From positions 1 to 35,272 of the forward strand of contig CAZJBM010000027.1 in NCBI GenBank assembly GCA_964544595.1: a stretch of 35,272 nt of DNA, read 5' to 3'. The DNA comes from JAGBWK01 sp964544595 (GTDB taxonomy: Bacteria; Bacteroidota; Bacteroidia; Bacteroidales; Muribaculaceae). Positions 1-8,112 of this stretch are shown here, one piece after another. Made by a program: the position numbers and the translations under genes. The notes beneath the pieces were generated by a model. The model ran no database searches, had not been told where the DNA came from, and saw only the letters and a program-made list of their open reading frames with translations. The stretch's first letter is position 1, and every line of letters begins with the position of its first letter.

Positions 1-50
1 TAACCTTCTGATCCGTAGTCAGATGCTCTATTCAGTTGAGCTAATGAGCC
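1..50 (-). tRNA. tRNA-Arg (anticodon ACG), truncated by the window edge
   Basis: Read on the minus strand, the segment begins with a seven-base acceptor strand (GGCTCAT), then T8-A9, a D-arm opening GCTC and closing GAGC, and an anticodon arm with stem TCTGA/TCAGA around the loop CTACGGA. That gives anticodon ACG, which decodes CGN arginine codons. The 5' end of the gene is at base 50. The variable loop, T arm and 3' acceptor strand lie beyond the left edge, so the gene is incomplete only because of the window. Bases 51-126 between it and the glycerate kinase stop hold no other feature that I can see. Confidence 0.9.
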
Positions 51-126
51 ATGCAACTTTCGTATTGCGGTTGCAAAGGTATGGATTTTTTCTCGGCCTT
101 GCAAATTTTCGGGCAACTTTTTTCGC

Positions 127-1233
127 CTAAAATTTAAAGGAACTCAATTCGCGGGCGGCTTTAATGGCGGCAATTTTAAGATTTTCAGCCGCTTGCGTGG
201 CAGATAGATATTTCTGCGGCTTGTCGATAGTCGCGATGATTTTTAACCCTGGCCGTGCCGGGAGCGCCGAGTCGCATATCCCTCCGATCGCGAGCATCGG
301 TATATGCCTTTTGGCACATAGCGAGTAAAGCGTGCCTACAACCTTCCCCTCAAATGATTGAGCGTCGATGCTCCCTTCCCCGGTGATGATTAGGTCGGGT
401 TTGCGTCGGTCGGTTTCTGATATGATCCTCGCGCATAACGCCTCTGCCCCCGATACGATTTCTACCCCCATCGCGCCTAATGCCGAGGCCAGGCCGCCAC
501 CAGCTCCGCTTAGCTCCCCTTTGGGAAATAAAGCTGCATACCGCCGCAGCGCGACTTCGAGCGCAGCCATGTCGTTTACTCCTTTTTGCCGAGCGAACAT
601 CAGCGAGGAGGGTAGGCCGGGAGCTGCGATAAGAGGTACGTCCACGTCGACATACACTTTCAATTTTTCGCGCAGCGTCTCAATCGCTGCTTCGCCCCAG
701 TCGCATTTTACGTCATGGTTGACGAGATCTGAGATAAGGATTATTTTGTCGCGCGCGTTGCCGTCAATAGTAAACTTTGCCCCTAAGGCCTCAATCATGC
801 CTATGCCACAGTCGACTGTGGCTGTTCCGCCAACGCATAACCCCACTTTAGTGTATCGCTCGATTAATTGTTTAAGTAAAACGCCTAAGTAGTATGATGT
901 CCTTTGTGTTGGATAGACGCTAAGGTTGCTTTTGCGCTTCATGCCTATTACTTCAGCGCTGTCTATATAAGCTGTATCGGTATCCGGGTCAACCCAAACG
1001 GCGGCGCGCAGCTTTTGGCCGACGCAGCCAGCCGCGTCGTAGAATATACGTTGACGCCGTTTCCCGGCCAGCAGCTTCGCTGAGCCCTCGCCGCCGTCGG
1101 CCATTTCCATTGTTTTAATGTCGGCGCTTATTTCGCATGAAAGGAGCGCTTTTTTGATGATTTTAGCGGCAGAAAATGAGGATAAAGTGCCCTTAAACTT
1201 GTCTGGAGCGATTAAAATGAGGCTTTTTTTCAT
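127..1233 (-). CDS. Glycerate kinase (glycerate 2-kinase, GlxK/GarK family)
   Basis: Cytoplasmic kinase that phosphorylates D-glycerate, normally to 2-phosphoglycerate, feeding it into lower glycolysis. The 368-residue length is close to the family norm of about 370-380. Family hallmarks are visible in order: an N-terminal APDKFKG block (residues 9-15), ADGGEG (45-50), a glycine-rich GGTATVDCGIG segment near the middle, GAGGGLASALGA, and TGEGSIDAQSFEGK in the last third. The ATG at 1233 directly precedes the conserved start (MKKSLILIAPDKFKG). The gene is divergent from the 5'-nucleotidase across about 80 bp of AT-rich DNA in which I could not define a convincing promoter. It appears monocistronic. 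The family assignment is secure; which glycerate phosphate is formed cannot be read from the sequence. Confidence 0.93.
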   Translation of the reverse strand: MKKSLILIAPDKFKGTLSSFSAAKIIKKALLSCEISADIKTMEMADGGEGSAKLLAGKRRQRIFYDAAGCVGQKLRAAVWVDPDTDTAYIDSAEVIGMKRKSNLSVYPTQRTSYYLGVLLKQLIERYTKVGLCVGGTATVDCGIGMIEALGAKFTIDGNARDKIILISDLVNHDVKCDWGEAAIETLREKLKVYVDVDVPLIAAPGLPSSLMFARQKGVNDMAALEVALRRYAALFPKGELSGAGGGLASALGAMGVEIVSGAEALCARIISETDRRKPDLIITGEGSIDAQSFEGKVVGTLYSLCAKRHIPMLAIGGICDSALPARPGLKIIATIDKPQKYLSATQAAENLKIAAIKAARELSSFKF

Positions 1234-1312
1234 CGTTTTAATAAAAAATCACGCGAATTTACATCCCTTTTTTGTATTTTTATTATTAAATTTGACACAA
1301 ATTACCGAAGCG

Positions 1313-2833
1313 ATGAAATTACGTCATATCATATTTGCCGCCGTTATCGCGGCTACAGGTTTCGGCTCTTTGTCGGCCGAGAAGTTAGTGTTGCTCCATA
1401 CAAATGACACCCACAGTCAGATCGATCCCGCCAGCAACGGACTGGGAGGCGTATTGAGGCGAAAAGCCGTGATAGATAGCGTAAGGGGCGTCAATCCTAA
1501 CGTTTTGCTTGTCGATGCCGGCGATGCCGTGCAAGGCACTCTCTATTTTTCGCTCTACGGCGGCGAAGTTGAGATGAAGGCCATGAACGCGCTCGGCTAC
1601 GATCTCGCAATTCTCGGCAATCACGATTTCGACAACGGCATTAAGGCCCTCGCGAAAAATATCAGTAAAAGCGATGCCGCATGGATTACCTCCAACTATG
1701 ACATTAAAGGCTCAGCGCTTGAAGGATTGCTTCAGCCCTATGTGGTTAAAGAGGTGGCAGGCAAGAAAGTGGCGTTCATGGGCATAAACCTTAATCCCGA
1801 CGGGATGATTTCGGCGCGCAACTATCCCGGAGTGACATACAATGATGCGATAAAAGCCGCCAACGCTACGGCATGGACCCTTCGTCATCATCATTTCGCC
1901 GACGTCGTTGTTGCCATTACCCATATCGGATACGACGACCCGACTTATGTCGACGACGTGGAGCTTGCAAAAAACTCCGAGGATATCGATATAATAATCG
2001 GCGGCCACTCTCATACTACTGTCAATCCCGCTAATGGCACTGTCAGCCATTTGGTGCCCAATCTCAACGGCAAATTAGTGCTTGTGGCGCAAACAGGTAG
2101 CCGCGGGGTCAATATAGGCGAAATAACGATTGACCTTGACTCCATTCCCGGAGCCGGGGGGAGCAACCTGGCGGTAGAATATCGGCTAATACCGGTAGAC
2201 TCGCGTCTCGACGATCGCTTGGATAAGCAGACCGCCGAAATGCTTGCTCCCTATAAATCGCGCGTAGATTCGCTCTTCTCTCTTAAAGTGGCTAAGTCGA
2301 AAGTGCCGTTGACGAAGCAGCGGTTGGCAAATCTTTTCGGCGACCTGGTGATGAAGCGCGGCCAGGAGCTTGTTGGCTCAAAGGAGCGCGTTGACCTCGG
2401 CCTGATCAATAACGGCGGCATACGCAACACAATGCCCGAGGGCGATATCTCGGAGGCCCACGTGATGATGACGTTGCCGTTTGACAACCGAGTCAGGGTA
2501 ATTCGCGTGAAAGGCTCCGACCTTGAGAAAACCTTTAACAAGATGCTTGAGCGCGACATCAACGGCGTGAGCGGCAATGTGGAGATTATCACTGACCCCA
2601 GCGGCAAGAAGTGCGAGAAAATACTTATCGATGGCCGTCTCATTGACCACGACCGCGAATATTTGCTTTCAACAATCGACTATCTCGCCGACGGCGGTGA
2701 CTATCTCGTTTGGCTCAAAAATGGAGAGACCGTAGCGAGCAGCCCTAATATTCTTTACGCCGACGTCAACCGATTGCTCCGCTCTTCACGCGGCAAACTC
2801 AATCCGTCGGCTGCTCCCCGCGTCCACCCGTAG
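1313..2833 (+). CDS. Secreted 5'-nucleotidase / 2',3'-cyclic phosphodiesterase (UshA family)
   Basis: Periplasmic metallophosphatase that strips phosphate from nucleotides for nucleoside and phosphate scavenging. The ATG at 1313 is chosen because it opens a clean signal peptide (basic MKLRH, hydrophobic core, cleavage near LSA/EK at residue 22-23); the reading frame stays open further upstream but that extension overlaps the divergent glycerate kinase. The calcineurin-like domain shows LLHTNDTH (D32, H34), DAGD (68-71), GNHDF (102-106) and GGHSH (230-234), all metal-binding signatures. From about residue 310 the C-terminal 5'-nucleotidase substrate domain follows (NNGGIRN; late LADGGDY). The 506 residues contain both domains, so the gene is full length. 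A short CCACC/GGTGG hairpin spans the stop codon, and the next gene converges after 7 bp. Confidence 0.92.
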   Translation: MKLRHIIFAAVIAATGFGSLSAEKLVLLHTNDTHSQIDPASNGLGGVLRRKAVIDSVRGVNPNVLLVDAGDAVQGTLYFSLYGGEVEMKAMNALGYDLAILGNHDFDNGIKALAKNISKSDAAWITSNYDIKGSALEGLLQPYVVKEVAGKKVAFMGINLNPDGMISARNYPGVTYNDAIKAANATAWTLRHHHFADVVVAITHIGYDDPTYVDDVELAKNSEDIDIIIGGHSHTTVNPANGTVSHLVPNLNGKLVLVAQTGSRGVNIGEITIDLDSIPGAGGSNLAVEYRLIPVDSRLDDRLDKQTAEMLAPYKSRVDSLFSLKVAKSKVPLTKQRLANLFGDLVMKRGQELVGSKERVDLGLINNGGIRNTMPEGDISEAHVMMTLPFDNRVRVIRVKGSDLEKTFNKMLERDINGVSGNVEIITDPSGKKCEKILIDGRLIDHDREYLLSTIDYLADGGDYLVWLKNGETVASSPNILYADVNRLLRSSRGKLNPSAAPRVHP

Positions 2834-2840
2834 GTGGGTC

Positions 2841-3122
2841 TCATAAATGCAGATACTCTTTGAGGGCGTCGACATACTCCTCAAATGCTTTTCGCCCGCG
2901 CTCGGTGACGTGGCCGACGGTCCTCGTTTTTTTCCCGACAAATCCCTTCTCGACCGTAATATATCCGGCCGCGGCAAGTTTGTCGAGCTGCACGCTGAGA
3001 TTGCCAGCCGTGGCTTCGGTTTTCTCTTTGAGGTAAACGAAATCAGCCTCCTCGACATTCATCAGTATCGACATAATAGCGAGTCGCAGTTGGGAATGTA
3101 ATAGCGGATCAAGCTCTTTCAT
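2841..3122 (-). CDS. Small winged-helix transcriptional regulator (HTH_34/MarR-like)
   Basis: A 93-residue protein that is essentially one winged helix: helix 1 (LHSQLRLAIMSILM), a middle region YLKEKTEATAGNLSVQLDKLAAAGY containing the helix-turn-helix, and a wing built on ITVEKGFVGKKTRTVGHVTERGRKAFEEY. This matches the one-domain winged-helix family often annotated HTH_34, whose members usually sit beside a membrane protein gene, as here. Its ATG lies inside the 3' end of that gene (14-nt overlap), so the two are translationally coupled with the membrane protein first. It probably binds the two palindromes upstream of the operon (inference). No ligand-binding or metal-binding residues are evident. 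Confidence 0.85.
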   Translation of the reverse strand: MKELDPLLHSQLRLAIMSILMNVEEADFVYLKEKTEATAGNLSVQLDKLAAAGYITVEKGFVGKKTRTVGHVTERGRKAFEEYVDALKEYLHL

Positions 3123-3750
3123 TTCTCTCGGTTTTATTCTTGCGCGAAATATTTAAAGCAGGCACGATAAACATCAGAAAGAAGCAAAGAATGTAGAGCG
3201 GTATCACCCACGAGTAGAGTAAAGGAATATGGCAAAGAGTGCAGATAATTATGGCAAATCCAGCGAAGATTGAAATCATTCCGCCGAAAATATACGTTTT
3301 TTCGCGGAGGAGCAGGCCGTTCACTGTCGCGCCACATCCGACAATGATAAAAGCGTAATATAACATTGCGAGCCAAGCCTGCGGGTAGCCGCAGAGCTGG
3401 GCAATGAGGCAAGCGATAGTCAACTCGATAGCGATGTAGCCAATAGCCTTCCATAATCCCTCTCTCACCTTGTCAATGTAGGTTTTCGATGTGCGCGTCA
3501 CTTCGTTTTTTGAAGCGAGATACAGTTGCGCGGGAACGCCTATCGCGGGAATGGCCAACCATACGAAGTTGAACAATGGATTGTGGGATGTCGCTATGAG
3601 AATCCATGCGCATGCCGCGGTGACGATAGTCAGCGTTGACCACATTACCGAAATTCTGAGGTCGGACGGCACTATGCGCTGCTTTGAGTTCTGAATCATG
3701 CGAGCTATCAGCTCCATGCTCTCTTGTGGTGTCATTTTGTTGTCTTTCAT
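3109..3750 (-). CDS. Six-helix integral membrane protein of unknown function, co-transcribed with an HTH regulator
   Basis: No enzyme motif is recognised. The 213-residue protein has a cytoplasmic-looking amphipathic N-terminus (MTPQESMELIARMIQNSKQ) followed by about six hydrophobic segments, near residues 37-56, 60-80, 104-122, 124-146, 152-172 and 176-198, and a basic C-terminus rich in R and K. The N-terminal MELIxxMIxxSK pattern followed by paired helices is typical of Bacteroidales membrane proteins encoded with HTH_34 regulators. It is the first gene of the two-gene operon and ends inside the regulator gene. A plausible role is sensing or responding to membrane stress together with the regulator, but that is inference from context only. 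Confidence 0.8.
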   Translation of the reverse strand: MKDNKMTPQESMELIARMIQNSKQRIVPSDLRISVMWSTLTIVTAACAWILIATSHNPLFNFVWLAIPAIGVPAQLYLASKNEVTRTSKTYIDKVREGLWKAIGYIAIELTIACLIAQLCGYPQAWLAMLYYAFIIVGCGATVNGLLLREKTYIFGGMISIFAGFAIIICTLCHIPLLYSWVIPLYILCFFLMFIVPALNISRKNKTERNERA

Positions 3751-3769
3751 AATGCGGCAGTATAAATCA

Positions 3770-3784
3770 GTTTATAATGTAAAC
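3770..3784. promoter_or_regulatory. Predicted operator 1: second copy of the palindrome, in the leader
   Basis: GTTTATAATGTAAAC matches the upstream palindrome at 14 of 15 positions, including the preceding TCA. It lies 20 bp before the ATG of the membrane protein gene and 79 bp (about 7.5 helical turns) from the other copy. It could be a second autorepressor site; looping between the two is possible but not demonstrated. Confidence 0.5.
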
Positions 3785-3835
3785 TATATTTCTCTTAATA
3801 AAGGCGGGTGTGCACCTCCGCCAGTTTTGTGGTTG

Positions 3836-3867
3836 CAAATATAATTCAGTTTATAATATAAACCAAA
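3836..3867 (-). promoter_or_regulatory. Predicted promoter of the membrane protein/regulator operon
   Basis: On the minus strand a TTTG (3867-3864) is followed after 20 bases by TATATTTG (3843-3836), a full match to the Bacteroidetes -33/-7 promoter pattern (TTTG, 19-21 bases, TAnnTTTG). Transcription would start near 3830 and give a leader of about 80 nt before the ATG at 3750. The leader contains a GGCGG/CCGCC hairpin near 3803-3822. The spacer is almost filled by a palindrome (3849-3863). Confidence 0.65.
3849..3863. promoter_or_regulatory. Predicted operator 2: perfect 7-1-7 palindrome between the promoter boxes
   Basis: GTTTATA-A-TATAAAC is a perfect inverted repeat with a one-base centre. 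It lies directly after the -33 TTTG and before the -7 box, so a bound dimer would block RNA polymerase. It shares the context TCAGTTTATAATnTAAAC with the second copy at 3770-3784. Confidence 0.6.
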
Positions 3868-3976
3868 TATTTTCGCATTTTTTTTCGAGATTATCCCATT
3901 TATTTTTCAATTATCCGAGGCATACTGGTTGAAATTGGCCCGATGTTGTTTTAAAAAACCCTCGGCCAGAGAGCAG

Positions 3977-4005
3977 AAAAGGGGGATACTCGATCGAGTA
4001 TCCCC
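3977..4005 (-). terminator. Intrinsic terminator of the small lipoprotein gene
   Basis: Bases 3982-4005 form a perfect 24-bp palindrome (GGGGATACTCGA and its complement), followed on the minus strand by CTTTTC. It lies just downstream of the lipoprotein stop codon at 4033. The T-run is short, but the stem is very stable. Confidence 0.75.
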
Positions 4006-4032
4006 TTGACAATAAGTTGCTGAGTATAAATT

Positions 4033-4620
4033 TTATAACTGATTCTTATGGAGGTCGACGGTTTTGTTGTCGACAGTGGCTTTCATCATCGCGCCGTCAA
4101 TTTTGATTGAGCTGAGATTGGAGATCTGCGGGAGATACGATTGCATCTCGGTGGTAAGTTCAGAATTAATCTTCTTAGCGTAGTCACGCGTGATGGTCAC
4201 CATATCGGGCTGCTCGCCGGTCGACAGCTTATCGTATTCGACAGCTACTGCCGAAGGATCGACATTGACCGAAAGCGTGCTCATATTCGGAGATATACGT
4301 ATCTCATCGTCGCTGACAACTTCGTATGTTCCCGAAACTGAAACCGTAGCCGATGCGTTTAGGCTTACCGGCGCCACGACGTCGTCGCTCGTCGGCATGG
4401 CTTTGTCTACCGAAACCATGGCGCTTATAATCGCCTCGCCGTCGGGTAGAAATTCGTAGGTGGTTATCGTGTTGGCCTCATATTGCCCCGCTACGCTGAT
4501 TCGTTCGGGCGTGGCAGTCCACGACCCTGATATTTCGGAAAGGAGTTTGCTTTTCGAGCCGCAAGCGACCACTACAGCCGCCAGTGCGATTACTAAGAAT
4601 GGAAGAATAATCTTTTTCAT
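4033..4620 (-). CDS. Small SPII lipoprotein of unknown function
   Basis: The 195-residue protein starts at the ATG at 4620; a TTG nine bases upstream is a poorer start. The N-terminus is a lipoprotein signal: MKK, a hydrophobic core, and lipobox VVAC with the lipidated cysteine at residue 20, followed by GSKSK. The mature part is beta-rich with short repeated strand patterns (ISGSWTATPERI, TTYEFLPDGEAIISA, VSGTYEVVSDDEIRIS), compatible with a lipocalin-like barrel, but no named family is certain. It is probably anchored in the inner or outer membrane facing the periplasm. A transposon derivative ends only 64 bp upstream of its ATG, separating it from ligA; without that insertion it would follow ligA by about 70 bp. 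Confidence 0.8.
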   Translation of the reverse strand: MKKIILPFLVIALAAVVVACGSKSKLLSEISGSWTATPERISVAGQYEANTITTYEFLPDGEAIISAMVSVDKAMPTSDDVVAPVSLNASATVSVSGTYEVVSDDEIRISPNMSTLSVNVDPSAVAVEYDKLSTGEQPDMVTITRDYAKKINSELTTEMQSYLPQISNLSSIKIDGAMMKATVDNKTVDLHKNQL

Positions 4621-4684
4621 GCCAGTCAATTTTTTCTTTTATGATAGAACGCCTCGGCTGGCCGTATTGTTCTCGTATGCCTTA

Positions 4685-5174
4685 AAGCCTGTCCCATAAA
4701 ATATGTTAATGCCGAGGCGACGGTAATTTCCATCGCCTGCGGAGCTTCTATGTGAACATGTTGAAACGATACGGCTTGCGGCAGCTAAATATGCTTGAGC
4801 AGCATCATCATAAAGGCCATTTTCGTCATCGCCGTCGCCGTGGTGAGCAGCTGCTCGTAGCCGCGGCTTAACCTGCGGAAACGATAGAGCCATGCGATGG
4901 TGCGATCGACCACCCAGCGGCCCTCCAAGGGAATGAATTCCGACGTTCCGTAATTCGATTTAACGCACTGTAAATCAATTAACTTAAGTAGAGAGTAACG
5001 TTTCACATATTATTATTGCGCTGAAGGAACGAATATTACCTCCGTCTCGCATCTCTTGGGCGCTTTCGAAGCCGCCGCTCGGTCACAATGCGACGGCATT
5101 GCTCCCTCCCGCCACCTCCAAAATCACTCTAAGATATGCGACCTCAGCCTTAACATATTTTATGGGTCAGGCTC
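4685..5174 (-). mobile_element. Non-autonomous IS5-family element (MITE-like), copy 1, 490 bp
   Basis: Imperfect terminal inverted repeats begin AAGCCTGTCCCATAAAAT at the left and, read inwards, GAGCCTGACCCATAAAAT at the right. They continue through GTTAA and GCTGAGG or a close variant. A TTA duplication flanks it (4682-4684 and 5175-5177); the right copy is also the ligA stop codon. The only coding trace is the C-terminal end of an IS5-type DDE transposase on the minus strand (RWVVDRTIAWLYRFRRLSR, then an A/M-rich tail ending LLKHI), with D where the catalytic glutamate normally stands. After that stop comes a GGCGATGG/CCGTCGCC hairpin shared with copy 2. The rest of the transposase is absent, so it cannot move itself. 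The TNA-type target and GAGCCTG ends resemble the IS1031 group (recalled, not searched). Confidence 0.85.
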
Positions 5175-7205
5175 TTATTTTTCCCCTATCATTTCGAGAA
5201 ATTGATCCTCGTCGATTATAGGTATGCCGAGCGACGTGGCCTTCTCCAGTTTCGCCGGGCCCATATTTTGCCCTGCGAACACAAGGTCGGTTTTCTTGGA
5301 GATAGACCCCACGTTGCGCCCTCCGTGCAGTTCGATAAGCTTCTTGTACTCGTCGCGCGAATGTCGGGCGAACGTGCCTGAAATCACGATCGATTTGCCT
5401 TGCAGACGGTCGGTGTGTTCCACTCCTCCATCCTCTTCGACAGCGAATTGCAGCCCCGCTTGGCGCAATCGCTCGATCATCATAAGATTTCTTTTGTCGG
5501 CGAAATACTCTATGATTGCCCGGGCGATGTTGGGGCCGATATCGTCGATAGCCATAAGCTGCTCCTGATTCATTGTCATGAGCCTGTCAATATTGCGGGT
5601 AGCCCGCGCGATTTTCTTAGCTCCGGTTTCGCCGACGTAGGGAATCGAGAGCGCGTAAAGCACGCGCTCAAACGGCACACTCTTCGACTCCAGGATAGCT
5701 GCCACGGTTTTGGCTGCAATCTTGTCGCCCTTCTTGTAGAACGACGCTATCTGGCTCTCGGTCAAGTCGTAGAGGTCGGCGGGATTCTTCACGTATCCCG
5801 CCTCGAAGAGGTCGTGGATTATCTCCTCGCCAATGCCGTCAATGTTCATCATCCGTCGGCCCACGAAATGCTCGACCCTCCCTTCGTTTTGCGGCGGGCA
5901 CCCATATTTGTTGGGGCACGTCCATGCCGCCTCGCCGGGCACTTTGACGAGCTTAGTTCCGCATGCCGGGCACTCCGTGACGAATTCTATCGGTTTTGCT
6001 CCCGGTTGCCGCTGGTCAAGGTCAGCGCCGGTGATTTTCGGAATGATCTCGCCCCCTTTCTCCACGTAGAGCATATCCCCGTCGTGGATATCGAGGGTGC
6101 GTATAATATCCTCGTTGTGGAGCGACGCGCGCTTTACCACCGTTCCCGACAGCAACACCGGGTCGAGATTGGCCACAGGGGTGATTACCCCGGTGCGCCC
6201 AACTTCAAACGTGACGAACCTCAGCTGCGTCAGTGCGCGCTCGGCCTGAAACTTATATGCGATAGCCCATCGGGGCGACTTCGCCGTGTAGCCTAAATTC
6301 AGTTGCTGGCGTAGATTGTTTACCTTGAACACCAGCCCGTCGGTGGCCACCGGAAGCTCCTTCCTTGCCGTGTCCCAGTGGTTTATAAACTCGTCGACCT
6401 CTTTGAGCGACCGCAGCAGCGTCATCGCGTCAGACACCTTGAATCCCCAGCTCTTTGCCGCCATCATGTTGTCGTAATGATTGTCGGCAGGGAGATTGTC
6501 GCTCAGCAGATAGTAGAAATATGCGTCGAGCCCTCGCTTTCCCACTTCAGCCGAATTTTGCAGCTTCAGCGTGCCCGATGCCGCATTTCGCGGATTGGCA
6601 AACAACGGCTCCTCGTTGTAGGCGCGCTCCTCGTTAAGCCTGTCAAACGACTTCCATGGAAGCACGATTTCCCCGCGTATCTCAAACTTTTCGGGCCACC
6701 CGTCGCCCTTCAGCGTGAGCGGGATCGAGCGGATAGTCTTTACGTTCTCCGTCACCACGTCGCCCTTCTCGCCGTCGCCGCGCGTGACGGCCCTGACCAG
6801 GCGGCCGCCTTCGTATATAAGCGAAATCGACGTGCCGTCAAACTTCATTTCGCCCACTACCTCAAACGCTTCCCCCATAAGCCCCGACGATACTCGCCCG
6901 AACCATTCGTCGACTTCGCCGATCGAGTACGTGTTGGCCAGAGACAGCATTGGGTAGATATGCTTCGCCTGCGTGAACGCCCGGTTAATGTCGCTTCCGA
7001 CTCTGTGGGTCGGCGACAGCGGGTCGTCGAGATCGGGGCGCTCCTTCTCGATCCTTTCCAGCTCCTTCATCAGCATATCGAAATCGTAGTCGCTGACTGT
7101 GGGCGCATTTAGCACGTAATACTGGTGGTTATATTCGTTGAGCAGGTCGCGGAGTTCGGCGGCGCGTCGCGCCTGAGGGTCGTTAGCGGTGAATAAGTCA
7201 AACAT
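5175..7205 (-). CDS. ligA: NAD-dependent DNA ligase
   Basis: Seals nicks in DNA during replication and repair using NAD+. The 676-residue protein has the full domain order: Ia domain (N-terminal, with YHQYYVxxxPxxSDxxYD-like pattern at 25-43), adenylation domain with the lysine of KFDG at 121, RGE at 177-179, DGLVFKVN (289-296), OB-fold, a four-cysteine zinc finger (C412, C415, C430, C436), helix-hairpin-helix repeats (GIGEEII; YVGETGAKK; IDDIGPNIA) and a C-terminal BRCT domain starting near 603. Length is normal. The ATG at 7205 begins MFDLF. Its TAA stop coincides with the TTA target duplication of the element that lies next to it, so the protein is intact. Almost certainly essential. Confidence 0.98.
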   Translation of the reverse strand: MFDLFTANDPQARRAAELRDLLNEYNHQYYVLNAPTVSDYDFDMLMKELERIEKERPDLDDPLSPTHRVGSDINRAFTQAKHIYPMLSLANTYSIGEVDEWFGRVSSGLMGEAFEVVGEMKFDGTSISLIYEGGRLVRAVTRGDGEKGDVVTENVKTIRSIPLTLKGDGWPEKFEIRGEIVLPWKSFDRLNEERAYNEEPLFANPRNAASGTLKLQNSAEVGKRGLDAYFYYLLSDNLPADNHYDNMMAAKSWGFKVSDAMTLLRSLKEVDEFINHWDTARKELPVATDGLVFKVNNLRQQLNLGYTAKSPRWAIAYKFQAERALTQLRFVTFEVGRTGVITPVANLDPVLLSGTVVKRASLHNEDIIRTLDIHDGDMLYVEKGGEIIPKITGADLDQRQPGAKPIEFVTECPACGTKLVKVPGEAAWTCPNKYGCPPQNEGRVEHFVGRRMMNIDGIGEEIIHDLFEAGYVKNPADLYDLTESQIASFYKKGDKIAAKTVAAILESKSVPFERVLYALSIPYVGETGAKKIARATRNIDRLMTMNQEQLMAIDDIGPNIARAIIEYFADKRNLMMIERLRQAGLQFAVEEDGGVEHTDRLQGKSIVISGTFARHSRDEYKKLIELHGGRNVGSISKKTDLVFAGQNMGPAKLEKATSLGIPIIDEDQFLEMIGEK

Positions 7206-7276
7206 TTCGGGTAAGATTTTTATAATGGTGTCGCTTCGGAGAGTCGTTGCAAAGATAGCAAATTTCGCGAGCCGTA

Positions 7277-7309
7277 CAAAAAAAGCTCCGCTATTGATAG
7301 CGAAGCTTT
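7277..7309 (-). terminator. Intrinsic terminator of the NlpC/P60 gene
   Basis: On the minus strand the stem AAAGCTTCGCTA pairs with TAGCGGAGCTTT (one mismatch, loop of 4) and runs directly into a seven-base T-run (7284-7278). It lies 27 bp after the NlpC stop, separating that gene from ligA. Confidence 0.85.
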
Positions 7310-7336
7310 ATGCGTAATTTCGGATTGTTCGTAATA

Positions 7337-7921
7337 TTAGTCGATAACCCTGCGGGCTGAGAGGTAACGCTTAGCGTAGTAAGCCTCAGAGGTCTTCGAT
7401 ACGGTGATGCCGGTTGAGCAAGCGGCGTGGATGAAAGTGACTACGCCGGTCTCAGGGTCCATCGAGATAGCGATGCCCACGTGGCCTACACCTTTACCGG
7501 CGCGTCCTGAGAACACCAGGATGTCGCCCGGCTCCACTTCAGATTTGCTGACCGCTTTGCCCTGCACTGCCTGTCCGCGCGACGAGCGGTCGAGATTGTA
7601 ACCGAACTGGCGGAATACGTAGCCCGTGAAGCCCGAGCAGTCAAATCCTTTAGGGGTGGTGCCGCCATAAACGTAGCGGATACCCTTGAAAGTGTGGGCG
7701 TATGAGAGGAGGTCCTGAATCATGTCGTCGCGATCTCGGTCGGCCTCAACGGCGCGGAGGTCGCGGGTTTCTATTTTGGGGAGGTGATTGTTGAAATCGG
7801 GCGCTTTTACGTCGGCTAAGTTCTTCGAGTCTACCGCTGCGGGCAGTTTAAGGCTCTGAGCGTTTGCCGAGCATACGATTACGATTGAAAATACGATAAA
7901 AGATACTAATTTTTTAAGCAT
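7337..7921 (-). CDS. Secreted NlpC/P60 cysteine peptidase (peptidoglycan endopeptidase)
   Basis: Predicted to cleave stem peptides of peptidoglycan in the periplasm. The 194-residue protein has a signal peptide (MLKKLVSFIVFSIVIVCSANA, cleavage near residue 21), a linker of about 50 residues, and a single NlpC/P60 domain from about residue 68. The catalytic cysteine is C95 in GFDCSGF, the first histidine is H147 in GVGHVGI and the third polar residue is H165 in FIHA. No SH3 or LysM cell-wall domain is present, so it is a minimal form common in Bacteroidales. It has its own promoter about 200 bp upstream and its own terminator. It lies between two copies of an IS5-type derivative. Confidence 0.93.
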   Translation of the reverse strand: MLKKLVSFIVFSIVIVCSANAQSLKLPAAVDSKNLADVKAPDFNNHLPKIETRDLRAVEADRDRDDMIQDLLSYAHTFKGIRYVYGGTTPKGFDCSGFTGYVFRQFGYNLDRSSRGQAVQGKAVSKSEVEPGDILVFSGRAGKGVGHVGIAISMDPETGVVTFIHAACSTGITVSKTSEAYYAKRYLSARRVID

Positions 7922-8112
7922 TTGTCTGGTCTTTTCTGAGCCTGCGATCGCCTTAGGCGACGGTTCATCAAGGCTTGTTGTCGCGCAAAAAATCTTGCGT
8001 CTTTCGGAGAGGGTGGGGCGGGCAGGATTTGCACTTGGTTATGTTTAGATTCTCGGTTTTTTCGAGGTGTAATAATCGGTTGTTGATTGCCGCCCGTGAT
8101 TGATTACGCTTA

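Noticed and set aside
368..892. Plus-strand open frame of 174 codons opposite glycerate kinase
   Set aside because: Antisense to a clearly conserved gene and rich in Ser/Pro/Ala with no recognisable domain.
1118..1312. N-terminal extension of the 5'-nucleotidase frame
   Set aside because: The extension overlaps the divergent glycerate kinase start and would bury the signal peptide; the start at 1313 is standard.
4785..5006. Short minus-strand open frame as a complete gene
   Set aside because: It is the decayed C-terminal part of an IS5-type transposase inside a non-autonomous element, with no N-terminal domain.
5400..6296. Long plus-strand open frame of 298 codons inside ligA
   Set aside because: It is the antisense shadow of ligA; the amino acid composition shows no known domain, and the ligA frame is unambiguous.
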